A DNA stretch of 43,620 nt from Clostridia bacterium (GTDB lineage: Bacteria; Bacillota; Clostridia; TANB77; CAG-508), in assembly GCA_017625035.1 (NCBI GenBank), contig JAGALX010000025.1, positions 1 to 43,620 on the forward strand, read 5' to 3'. The notes below the pieces were generated by a model that saw nothing but the letters and a program-made list of their open reading frames with translations, was not told the origin of the DNA and ran no database searches. Below are positions 32,415-37,759 of this stretch, in pieces. Position 1 is the first letter of the stretch. The number at the start of each line of letters is the position of its first letter. The position numbers and the translations under genes were made by a program.

Positions 32415-33782
32415 ATGAATAAAAGAAATATAATAATATCTATCGTAACACTTGTATTAGCAATTGCAAGTGTTATTTTTAATATAAATTATACAAATAG
32501 TGATATTGAAGAAATTAGTAAAGGCGTAGAAACTGTTACTAATATAATAGAAGAAACAACTTCAACAACAGAGATAGTTGAAATAACAGAGCTAGATGAA
32601 CAAACAGTTGAAGTTGAACAACAAGTAGAATCTGATGCTGTAGTAGAACAAGAAAATATAAGTTATAATGGAGCAGACACAGGAACAGGATTAAGTTTGC
32701 TCGGAGAATGTACAGGACTTACATATTACAGTCAAGCGGATAGTAGATGGGCAAATTATTTATATACAGCTACAAACAACTCTACACAAACAATGAAGAG
32801 TTCTGCTTGTGGGCCAACCTCAGCAGCTATGGTAGTATCTAGTTCAAAAGGAACAATATTACCAACTACTATGGCAGATTTATTCGTAGAGCAAGGATTT
32901 AGAACTAAGAATAATGGAACTGCTTGGAGTGCGTATAGTTGGGTAGCAGATTATTTTGATTTTAATGACTATGCATATACATCTAATTTAAATACAGCAA
33001 TAAACTATTTAAATAAAGGTTACTATGTAATTGCAAGTTGTGGGAGTGGCTTATTTACGTATGGTGGACACTATATAGTTTTGACTGGTATAGAAAATAA
33101 TACAATAAAGATATATGATCCATACTTATATAATGGAAAGTTTAATACGGCAAGTAGAAGAGGTAAAGTAACAGTAGATGGAACAACAATATATTGTAGT
33201 ATAGATAATTTTAGAAATTATGCTAGTTATAAAGGATTTTGGTGTTTTTCGAATGATAGTGGAAAAAATAATGTGACTACAACAACTATAGAAAATATAA
33301 CAGTAAATCCAAATTCTGTAACAAGTGTAGATTACAATGTAAAAGTGACCGCAAATACAGGTTTAAGAATCCGTTCTGGAGCAAGTGTAGATTATGATAA
33401 AATAGGTGCATATGCAAAAAATACAATAGTTAATATAATAGCAGAAAGCAATGGTTGGGGGAAAACAGACAAAGGTTGGATTTACTTATACTATACAACT
33501 AAAGTAAAAAATACTAGTAATATTGCAGGTGCAGTATATAAAACTGGAAACTACAAAGTAACAGCATCTCTATTAAATGTAAGAGTTGGACCAGGCACTC
33601 AATATAAGGCAAAAAGATATTATCAATTAACTAATAATGCAAAAAGTCAAAATAAGCGATTGGGCAATCAGTATGCAAACGGTTATAAAAAAGATGTGAT
33701 ATGTACTGTAACAAAGATTCAAGGGAAATGGGGAAAAACCTCAAGCGGTTGGATTTGTTTAGATTATTGTAGAAAACAATAA
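32415..33782 (+). CDS. Endolysin: membrane-anchored C39-type peptidase with two SH3 domains
   Basis: The protein has 455 residues with GTAGGAGGT upstream. Residues about 5-25 form a signal/anchor helix (IIISIVTLVLAIASVIFNI), followed by a Glu/Thr-rich linker. A peptidase C39_2-like domain spans about 100-275 with C132 in SSACGPTSAAMV, H219 in YGGHYIVLTGI and D235 in IKIYDPY as the catalytic set. Two SH3_3-like wall-binding domains follow at about 310-365 (VTANTGLRIRSGASVDYDKI) and 380-455. An N-terminal helix on a phage lysin suggests export through the Sec system with release or activation later. It could alternatively act in wall binding rather than lysis. Confidence 0.8.
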   Translation: MNKRNIIISIVTLVLAIASVIFNINYTNSDIEEISKGVETVTNIIEETTSTTEIVEITELDEQTVEVEQQVESDAVVEQENISYNGADTGTGLSLLGECTGLTYYSQADSRWANYLYTATNNSTQTMKSSACGPTSAAMVVSSSKGTILPTTMADLFVEQGFRTKNNGTAWSAYSWVADYFDFNDYAYTSNLNTAINYLNKGYYVIASCGSGLFTYGGHYIVLTGIENNTIKIYDPYLYNGKFNTASRRGKVTVDGTTIYCSIDNFRNYASYKGFWCFSNDSGKNNVTTTTIENITVNPNSVTSVDYNVKVTANTGLRIRSGASVDYDKIGAYAKNTIVNIIAESNGWGKTDKGWIYLYYTTKVKNTSNIAGAVYKTGNYKVTASLLNVRVGPGTQYKAKRYYQLTNNAKSQNKRLGNQYANGYKKDVICTVTKIQGKWGKTSSGWICLDYCRKQ

Positions 33783-33821
33783 AAATTATAATATAATAAT
33801 TTGGCTAAGGAGATGATTGTC

Positions 33822-34046
33822 ATGATTAATAAATTAGAAGAATTTATTAATGTATACAAAGAGAAGTATGATATAAAAGAAAAAAGAAATAGTAATTCTA
33901 TATTTTTAGTAATTCATGATGATGGATGCGAGTATATACAAGAAGCTGACGATTATGATTTGTATGGATTAGATTCATGTAATGGGCATATAGCAGGAGA
34001 TAATTTACAATCAGGGAACTATAAGGCTATTATAAAACTAATATAG
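33822..34046 (+). CDS. Small acidic protein downstream of the lysin, unknown function
   Basis: The protein has 74 residues; ATG after AAGGAGATG. It contains HDDGCEYIQEADDYDLYGLD, an acidic stretch, and little else recognisable. It is the last rightward gene before the convergent HEPN-like gene. Confidence 0.55.
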   Translation: MINKLEEFINVYKEKYDIKEKRNSNSIFLVIHDDGCEYIQEADDYDLYGLDSCNGHIAGDNLQSGNYKAIIKLI

Positions 34047-34070
34047 AAACCAGAGAAATTAATTCTCTGG
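34047..34070 (-). terminator. Leftward terminator overlapping the HEPN-like stop codon
   Basis: CCAGAGAA pairs with TTCTCTGG around five bases. Read on the minus strand it is followed by TTTCTATATT, so it ends the HEPN-like transcript; the symmetric stem could also slow rightward late transcription. Confidence 0.65.
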
Positions 34071-34574
34071 CAACCTGTTATTTAGAAGCGGAAGTAAATT
34101 ATTTTTACATTCTTTAAAAGCTCTAATAATATGACGATGATAATAAATTTTTTCGAAACCAAAGATAATGCAGATATCGTCTTCATAATCAGAACTTATA
34201 GATGCTTGTCCAATAACAATTGCATTAGGAAATTTTCCTTTTAAAACATTATAAGACAAAGTTATGTTTTCATTATATTTATGATTTAGTGAATCTTCAT
34301 GACATAATGCATTTCTAATAAAAGCTATTAAATCAGATACATTAGATACTTTTTGAGGGCGTGTTATTTTTATAACATCATCATCAAAATCAATTTTATT
34401 TGAATATATTTCAGATTTGCGAATTAAATCACGTAAAGAAATCATAAGTTGGGTAAACAATGATTTTTGAATATATATATCAGAAATAGTTTCAAAAATT
34501 TTTAAATCAAGTATATGTTCTATTGTGTTAATATCATCTTGTATTTGACTTGATATATTAAAATTTAAATTCAT
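34059..34574 (-). CDS. HEPN-motif protein, candidate RNase or defence factor
   Basis: The protein has 171 residues; ATG chosen because GGAGGT lies six bases upstream, while the longer frame extends without a site. It is helical, with RNALCH at residues 87-92, the R-N-x3-H form of the HEPN catalytic motif, in the context DLIAFIRNALCHEDSLNHKY. HEPN proteins with this motif are often metal-independent RNases in toxin-antitoxin or anti-phage systems. The second half is strand-rich (ITLSYNVLKGKFPNAIVIG). It lies alone on the minus strand, divergent from a small plus-strand gene. The motif is clear; nuclease activity and biological role are inference. Confidence 0.6.
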   Translation of the reverse strand: MNLNFNISSQIQDDINTIEHILDLKIFETISDIYIQKSLFTQLMISLRDLIRKSEIYSNKIDFDDDVIKITRPQKVSNVSDLIAFIRNALCHEDSLNHKYNENITLSYNVLKGKFPNAIVIGQASISSDYEDDICIIFGFEKIYYHRHIIRAFKECKNNLLPLLNNRLPEN

Positions 34575-34638
34575 AAATACCTCCTTTCGTAAAGATTTTA
34601 ATTCATAAATTGACAGTATGCAAGGAGGTATTTTGAAA

Positions 34639-34851
34639 ATGAAAGATAAATATGAAATTACAAAAGAAAACAAAGGTTATGGAATAAGGAAAATAGAAGA
34701 TGAAAAATTTTCAGTAAAGGAATTAAAAGAATTATTAGAAGTACTCATTGCTGAAGGAAAAGGAGAATATTCCGTTTATACAGAAGGATTTTGTTGTGGT
34801 ACATCGTGGATTTCTATTTTTGACGAATGTAAAGAAATTTCAATAGATTAA
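34639..34851 (+). CDS. Small protein divergent from the HEPN-like gene
   Basis: The protein has 70 residues, ATG after AAGGAGG. It has a charged N-terminal region (MKDKYEITKENKGYGIRKIE) and GFCCGTSWISIFDECKEI at the end. The 12-bp ribosome-site sequence is identical to that of the HEPN-like gene, so the two form an inverted repeat. Not recognised; as neighbour of a possible RNase it is a candidate antitoxin or immunity partner, but there is no direct evidence. Confidence 0.5.
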   Translation: MKDKYEITKENKGYGIRKIEDEKFSVKELKELLEVLIAEGKGEYSVYTEGFCCGTSWISIFDECKEISID

Positions 34852-34885
34852 TATTAAAATAATAACTATCGATTATAAGAAAATA

Positions 34886-34910
34886 TAAAAAGAGGGGCTA
34901 GTGCTCCTCT
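34886..34910 (-). terminator. Leftward terminator of the accessory operon
   Basis: On the minus strand AGAGGAGC pairs with GCCCCTCT (8 bp with one G-U, four-base loop) and is followed by TTTTTATATTTTC. It overlaps the stop codon of the AP2-domain gene. Confidence 0.75.
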
Positions 34911-35344
34911 TTGCTGTATTTATCCAGAATCGGCTTAAAATATTGTTCCTCTAATTTTTCTCTATATCTAATTGCTTCATTTTTTGTATTAAAATATTTT
35001 TGATATCTAGTCCCTTTTATTCGAATACTAGCAATCCATTTTTTTAGCTTCGGAGAGTAACAAACACCCTTTATACCACTTTTATTATTAGAACCTATTT
35101 TTCTATTTAATGATATAAGACTAGTTCCTTCTACAAGACTTTCTTTTTTTATCTTATTTCGAGCTTTTTGTAATTCTTCTGTACAAAGACATCCGCAACT
35201 TTTTACTCCGCGAGTAAGATTGTGTGTTTCAACCCATTTTTCATTTCCGCAATCACATTTGCATAACCAACCAGACAATTTTTCTTTTTTCATTCTTTTA
35301 ATTGCAACTAATTTCCCAAAACGTTTGTTAGTATAATCAATCAT
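34898..35344 (-). CDS. AP2-domain protein with N-terminal Cys-rich segment
   Basis: The protein has 148 residues. The first 55 (RFGKLVAIKRMKKEKLSGWL, CKCDCGN, KSCGCL) form a Cys-rich zinc-binding start typical of small phage/HNH-associated AP2 proteins. Residues about 88-140 are an AP2-like DNA-binding domain (NKSGIKGVCYSPKLKKWIAS, RYQKYFNTKNEAIRYREKL). In homing endonucleases AP2 gives DNA binding, and here no nuclease core is seen, so it may be a transcription or packaging factor or a degenerate homing-type protein. It is the last gene of the leftward accessory operon. Confidence 0.75.
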   Translation of the reverse strand: MIDYTNKRFGKLVAIKRMKKEKLSGWLCKCDCGNEKWVETHNLTRGVKSCGCLCTEELQKARNKIKKESLVEGTSLISLNRKIGSNNKSGIKGVCYSPKLKKWIASIRIKGTRYQKYFNTKNEAIRYREKLEEQYFKPILDKYSKEEH

Positions 35345-35366
35345 AAAAAACCTCTAATTTTAAAAT

Positions 35367-35621
35367 TTATAAAACTGCTATTATATCTTTGCTTAAACTT
35401 TTAGCTATTCTGAATTTTCTAAATTCTGTTTCTTGTGCATTTAATGTATTTACTTTTTCTTTTATTTTTTCATATAGTTCTAAGTCTTCATCAGATTCTT
35501 TTACTTTGTTTATAGCATATTCAAAATCATTTTTTATATCAGCATAGTTACTATAATTTTCATTTCCTTCTTCATTTTTTAATTCAACACTTTCTAATAA
35601 TTTTATAATTTCTTCTTTCAT
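35367..35621 (-). CDS. Small acidic helical protein, unknown function
   Basis: The protein has 84 residues; ATG after GAGGAGG. It is helical (MKEEIIKLLESVELKNEEG, LYEKIKEKVNTLNAQETEFR). Its location in the RHH-controlled leftward operon is the only clue to its job. Confidence 0.55.
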   Translation of the reverse strand: MKEEIIKLLESVELKNEEGNENYSNYADIKNDFEYAINKVKESDEDLELYEKIKEKVNTLNAQETEFRKFRIAKSLSKDIIAVL

Positions 35622-35686
35622 AGTTTTTCCTCCTCGTATAATTTGTTTTTTATACATTCTATTATATTTAGATTAAAGATTTTAAA

Positions 35687-35899
35687 TTATTGTTTCATTT
35701 CTTCTAGATAGTTTAAGTAAGCAGATATAGTTGTATGTTCTTCATCGTCTTCTTGTCCACTTAATCTAGCACTGTCTTTTAAAGCATCTAGTAATTGACA
35801 AGTTTCTAAGTGTAAATCTTGCATTCTGTCATATTCTTCAGAGCTCATCATTTTTTCTAATTCAACAATAGTTAATTCTAAAATTTCTTTAATCTTCAT
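35687..35899 (-). CDS. Small acidic protein, unknown function
   Basis: The protein has 70 residues; ATG after AAAGGAG. Helical, with EYDRMQDLHLETCQLLDALK. It is the first gene behind the promoter with the GGTGCACC palindrome, about 60 bases downstream of it. Confidence 0.55.
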   Translation of the reverse strand: MKIKEILELTIVELEKMMSSEEYDRMQDLHLETCQLLDALKDSARLSGQEDDEEHTTISAYLNYLEEMKQ

Positions 35900-35960
35900 A
35901 TCTTTACTCCTTTAGAGTGCTAGCCGTTTTTTTAGTCTAGTCTTATCTCTTTCTGTGATT

Positions 35961-35989
35961 ATAATAACATACGGTGCACCGTATGTCAA
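35961..35989 (-). promoter_or_regulatory. Leftward promoter with palindromic operator in the spacer (copy 1)
   Basis: On the minus strand TTGACA and TATTAT are exactly 17 bp apart. The spacer and edges contain a perfect 20-bp palindrome, ACATACGGTGCACCGTATGT (35967-35986). A protein bound there would block RNA polymerase. The same arms occur at 36391-36402. Confidence 0.85.
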
Positions 35990-35997
35990 GTACTTTT

Positions 35998-36162
35998 TTA
36001 ATTTTTTTTCAAAAATTTCTCAATTTCTTCTTTAAGCCATGTTGCATAAGGCTTATCAAGCTTTTTTAAAAATTCGTCTGCTAGTTCTTTATCTACTTTA
36101 GCAACTAATCTCTTATATTTTTGATTTTCCCATTCAAGTTCTTTCTTGTAGTCTCTTGACAT
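35998..36162 (-). CDS. Ribbon-helix-helix (Arc-like) DNA-binding protein
   Basis: A 54-residue protein with AAGGAG before the ATG. It reads MSRDYKKELEWENQKYKRLV then AKVDKELADEFLKKLDKPY and WLKEEIEKFLKKN. This is the pattern of small RHH repressors: a beta strand with basic residues (KYKRLVAKV) followed by two helices. It lies between two promoters that share one palindrome and is transcribed from one of them, so it is the obvious candidate repressor of both. RHH proteins bind as dimers to such symmetric sites. Confidence 0.7.
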   Translation of the reverse strand: MSRDYKKELEWENQKYKRLVAKVDKELADEFLKKLDKPYATWLKEEIEKFLKKN

Positions 36163-36186
36163 TTCTATCAACTCCTTATATAATTT

Positions 36187-36210
36187 CTAGAGAGGAGATA
36201 TCCTCTCTAG
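36187..36210. other. Perfect hairpin between two leftward genes
   Basis: CTAGAGAGGA pairs with TCCTCTCTAG (10 bp) around GATA. On the minus strand the following sequence is AAATTATATAAGG and not a U tract, so it is more likely an RNA-stabilising or processing hairpin before the RHH ribosome site than a terminator. Confidence 0.5.
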
Positions 36211-36220
36211 ATGGCTTAGA

Positions 36221-36355
36221 TTAATGCAATTCAAGTTCTTCGCGGGATTTTGATATGTACATTTCTCTTTGCCATTTTTGTATTTCTTTAAACTGTTTAT
36301 GCATTTTTCTTTTATGCATTTTAGATTTAAAGTTTTCGATAATCTTTTGTAACAT
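36221..36355 (-). CDS. Very small basic protein, unknown function
   Basis: The protein has 44 residues; ATG after GCGAGGTGAG. It reads MLQKIIENFKSKMHKRKMHK then QFKEIQKWQREMYISKSREE; one basic amphipathic helix. It is the first gene behind the second operator-containing promoter, followed by the RHH gene. Confidence 0.5.
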   Translation of the reverse strand: MLQKIIENFKSKMHKRKMHKQFKEIQKWQREMYISKSREELELH

Positions 36356-36380
36356 TTTGCTCACCTCGCTTTCTGTAATT

Positions 36381-36409
36381 ATTATACAATACGGTACACC
36401 GTATGTCAA
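36381..36409 (-). promoter_or_regulatory. Leftward promoter with palindromic operator in the spacer (copy 2)
   Basis: On the minus strand TTGACA and TATAAT are exactly 17 bp apart, a full consensus promoter, with ATACGGT-GT-ACCGTAT symmetry in the spacer (plus strand ACGGTACACCGT at 36391-36402). It drives the 44-residue gene and the RHH gene, suggesting autoregulation. Confidence 0.85.
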
Positions 36410-36552
36410 GCACTTTTTTCAAAAAAATTTCAAAATTTTTTAAAATCCTCAAAATCCAATAAAATCAAGGCATAAAAGTATATTGCTCAAAAATAAAAAT
36501 GGCTTAAAATCGATTCTGAAAGGTTGTTTTTTATTGATATTATGCATATTTT
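36410..36552. other. Intergenic stretch, nothing recognised
   Basis: This AT-rich stretch lies between the leftward operator-containing promoter and the first rightward promoter of the type I locus. I see no gene, tRNA or clear hairpin in it. Confidence 0.5.
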
Positions 36553-36581
36553 TTGACATTTTACATAAAATGTGTTATACT
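36553..36581 (+). promoter_or_regulatory. Rightward promoter P1 of the candidate antitoxin RNA
   Basis: TTGACA and TATACT are exactly 17 bp apart; the spacer holds a symmetric word (ACATTTTA-CA-TAAAATGT). No coding gene follows for 500 bases on this strand, so it probably makes a small RNA. Confidence 0.7.
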
Positions 36582-36632
36582 TATATTGGTATCAAAAAGT
36601 GTCAAAAAAGTAATACTTTTTGTATTAAGCTA

Positions 36633-36661
36633 TTGACAAAAAAGTAATACTCTAGTAGAAT
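36633..36661 (+). promoter_or_regulatory. Rightward promoter P2 of the candidate antitoxin RNA
   Basis: TTGACA and TAGAAT are exactly 17 bp apart. The stretch RACAAAAAAGTAATACT-like (36635-36651) repeats the sequence at 36601-36617, 34 bp upstream, perhaps a regulator site. Confidence 0.7.
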
Positions 36662-36667
36662 GTGAAG

Positions 36668-36800
36668 TACAGAAAAGAAAATGAGATTATAGTTTGACAC
36701 ACTTAATCAACTCCTTTCTAAATTCTGTAAATGATAAGCATAGATAAAATTGTTCAAATTAGAGCAAAAAAATACTAGAGTTCGCACCTCTAGTATTTTT
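36668..36800 (+). ncRNA. Candidate antitoxin RNA (par RNAII-like)
   Basis: From the predicted start of P2 (about 36668) to the bidirectional terminator, an RNA of about 133 nt would be made with no credible ORF. It carries GATAAGCATA (36733-36742) and TGTTCAAAT (36751-36759), the same two words in the same order as the DNA at 36854-36863 and 36871-36879. It is therefore complementary to the toxin mRNA around its start codon and first codons. Its 3' terminator stem is complementary to the toxin mRNA terminator. This is the base-pairing plan of RNAII in the pAD1 par (Fst) system. Start and end are predicted, not measured. Confidence 0.55.
36768..36800. terminator. Bidirectional terminator shared by toxin and antitoxin RNAs
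   Basis: AAAAATACTAGAG pairs with CTCTAGTATTTTT, a perfect 13-bp stem with a 7-base loop and A/T tracts on both sides. It can end the rightward RNA and the leftward toxin mRNA. Confidence 0.85.
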
Positions 36801-36811
36801 TATGTATTAGA

Positions 36812-36877
36812 CTATTTAAATAACGACAGAATTAAATAAATTAGTACTAATACGATAAGCATAATTATTTTGTTCAA
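36812..36877 (-). CDS. Candidate type I toxin, 21-residue hydrophobic peptide
   Basis: On the minus strand AAAGGAGGTG is followed eight bases later by a TTG start and the peptide MNKIIMLIVLVLIYLILSLF + K. It is a single transmembrane helix with one charge at each end, like Ibs and Fst-type membrane toxins. The stop codon lies 12 bases before the shared terminator. A consensus promoter lies 52 bases upstream. An in-frame GTG three codons earlier overlaps the ribosome site and is less likely. No homologue can be checked here. Confidence 0.55.
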   Translation of the reverse strand: MNKIIMLIVLVLIYLILSLFK

Positions 36878-36928
36878 ATCATTCACCTCCTTTTGCTGGA
36901 AAGACAAAACGAGATATGGAGCAAATTC

Positions 36929-36957
36929 ATAATACCAAAATTAGACAAATTTTTCAA
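36929..36957 (-). promoter_or_regulatory. Toxin promoter (leftward)
   Basis: On the minus strand TTGAAA and TATTAT are exactly 17 bp apart. The mRNA would start near 36922 and end at the shared terminator, about 155 nt, with a 5' leader of about 45 nt. Confidence 0.65.
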
Positions 36958-36990
36958 TACAAAAAGATAAAATAATAAATAAATTTTAGA

Positions 36991-37016
36991 ACTAGCTCAA
37001 AACTAGTCTTTTTTTT
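36991..37016 (+). terminator. Weak rightward terminator
   Basis: ACTAG pairs with CTAGT (5 bp) and is followed by C and eight T residues. It shields the toxin locus from or to the Spo0E-like gene; the stem is short, so its strength is uncertain. Confidence 0.5.
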
Positions 37017-37081
37017 GAATATTCGACAAACTTCGACACACAAATTAACATAAATATGTTATACTTAATAGAGGTGATGTA

Positions 37082-37228
37082 ATGAGCATAGACTTGTTAA
37101 TAGTAAGAAACAGAGCAAGACTAGAGCGCATGATAACAGAAGAGAAAGATTATAGTAAGATACTAAAGCAGAGTCAAAAGCTAGATAAATTGATTAACAC
37201 AAAAATGAAAGAGACTAATTTGATTTAG
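37082..37228 (+). CDS. Spo0E-like aspartyl-phosphate phosphatase
   Basis: A 48-residue protein with GAGGTGATG before the ATG. It has two helices and the SQKLDKLI motif (family form SQELDxLI) at about residues 31-38. Spo0E-type proteins remove phosphate from Spo0A and delay sporulation. Total length fits the family (45-60 residues). A TATACT box lies 16 bases upstream, without a good -35. A prophage gene of this type would let the phage influence sporulation of the host. The family call rests on motif, size and two-helix plan. Confidence 0.65.
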   Translation: MSIDLLIVRNRARLERMITEEKDYSKILKQSQKLDKLINTKMKETNLI

Positions 37229-37236
37229 TCTCTTTT
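37208..37236 (+). terminator. Terminator overlapping the Spo0E-like stop codon
   Basis: AAAGAGACTAA pairs with TTAGTCTCTTT (11 bp, six-base loop), ending in TTTT. Confidence 0.75.
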
Positions 37237-37306
37237 GCTATTTTCGCCAAAACGAAAATAATACATAATATACTGTTTTTTACAAATACTAAAAAACGGT
37301 GATGTT

Positions 37307-37570
37307 ATGCATATAGAATATTTGATAAGAAGTGTAAGATTAAGTAAACATATGTCAATAGAAACATTAGCACGCAAAGCAGATGTTTCTATTGGACATA
37401 TTAGCGAAATAGAAAGAGGATTAAAAGAACCATTTTTAATTATATTAGAAATGGAGGGATATAGATGGATAAAGAAACTTTGGAAGAAATATGTAAAAAA
37501 TATTGCAAAAGAAGAAGATTTATTTTATTATTATATAGAATTGCAAAAACAAACAAAGTTAATAATATAG
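37307..37570 (+). CDS. XRE-family HTH protein at the right end, unusual C-terminus
   Basis: The 87-residue frame starts with MHIEYLIRSVRLSKHMSIET and LARKADVSIGHISEIERGLK, a clear XRE helix-turn-helix (about residues 1-45). After about residue 50 it no longer looks like an XRE protein, where relatives continue with a fifth helix. From 37465 on, the DNA also codes for a better-looking protein in another frame, so the C-terminal 35 residues are probably not the original. The gene may have lost its end by a frameshift or recombination near att. CGGTGATG precedes the ATG. Confidence 0.6.
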   Translation: MHIEYLIRSVRLSKHMSIETLARKADVSIGHISEIERGLKEPFLIILEMEGYRWIKKLWKKYVKNIAKEEDLFYYYIELQKQTKLII

Positions 37571-37614
37571 AGCATAGTATAAAACAATTTTTAAAAGAAA
37601 GTGTGTCAAAATAG
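37465..37614 (+). CDS. Small basic protein overlapping the XRE gene
   Basis: The protein has 49 residues; ATG after GGAGGGATATAG. It reads MDKETLEEICKKYCKRRRFI then LLLYRIAKTNKVNNIEHSIK. The ribosome site is better than that of the overlapping frame. Its last codons run into the integrase arm sites. Function unknown. Confidence 0.5.
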   Translation: MDKETLEEICKKYCKRRRFILLLYRIAKTNKVNNIEHSIKQFLKESVSK

Positions 37615-37623
37615 TGTGTCAAC
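37601..37623 (+). repeat. Candidate integrase arm-type sites, right (P) side
   Basis: GTGTGTCAAA (37601) and GTGTGTCAAC (37614) start 13 bp apart, matching the pair at 2827-2849 in word, spacing and strand. They lie 59 bp from the att core. A single inverted copy (TTTGACACAC) is also seen at 36693-36702. Confidence 0.6.
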
Positions 37624-37681
37624 AATGAAAAAAGAACACTAAGACACAGTAAAATGGACTATTATAAGAGGCACGAAAAGT

Positions 37682-37732
37682 AGATTCGTAACCTGAAGGT
37701 CGGGAGTTCGATTCTCCCCAGTAGCTCCATAA
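37682..37732 (+). other. attR: right prophage junction (51-bp core)
   Basis: An exact copy of the 51-bp attL core, containing the 3' part of tRNA-Thr from the anticodon stem through the CCA. The tRNA 5' half is missing here, so it is not a functional gene. ftsY begins 27 bases after it. Confidence 0.95.
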
Positions 37733-37759
37733 CATTATAAAAAGAAAGAGGAAGAAAGA

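Larger units (their letters stand above)
36733..36879 (+). repeat. Direct repeat shared by antitoxin RNA and toxin start region
   Basis: Copy A is GATAAGCATA (36733) - 8 bases - TGTTCAAAT (36751). Copy B is GATAAGCATA (36854) - 7 bases - TGTTCAAAT (36871). Copy B is the complement of the toxin start codon and codons 2 to 9; copy A lies in the convergent RNA. This corresponds to the DRa/DRb repeats of par loci. Confidence 0.75.
2685..37732. mobile_element. Complete siphovirus-type prophage (about 35.0 kb) in tRNA-Thr
   Basis: The element is bounded by the 51-bp att duplication and carries a full set of modules in the usual order: integrase and repressor block, early and replication genes, late regulator, packaging, HK97-type capsid, long non-contractile tail, lysis, then accessory genes. 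The distance from att core to att core is 34,997 bp, a normal size for a temperate siphovirus. Two genes (Abi-alpha and HNH) carry single-base frameshifts, but all essential structural, replication and integration genes are open. The prophage is therefore probably functional. Confidence 0.95.

Noticed and set aside
36731..36778. Fourteen-codon plus-strand frame starting ATGATAAGC in the candidate antitoxin RNA
   Set aside because: No ribosome-binding site, and the sequence is better explained as the repeat complementary to the toxin start region.
37725..37732. Second tRNA-Thr at the right end
   Set aside because: Only the 3' part from the anticodon stem is present; it is attR, not a gene.
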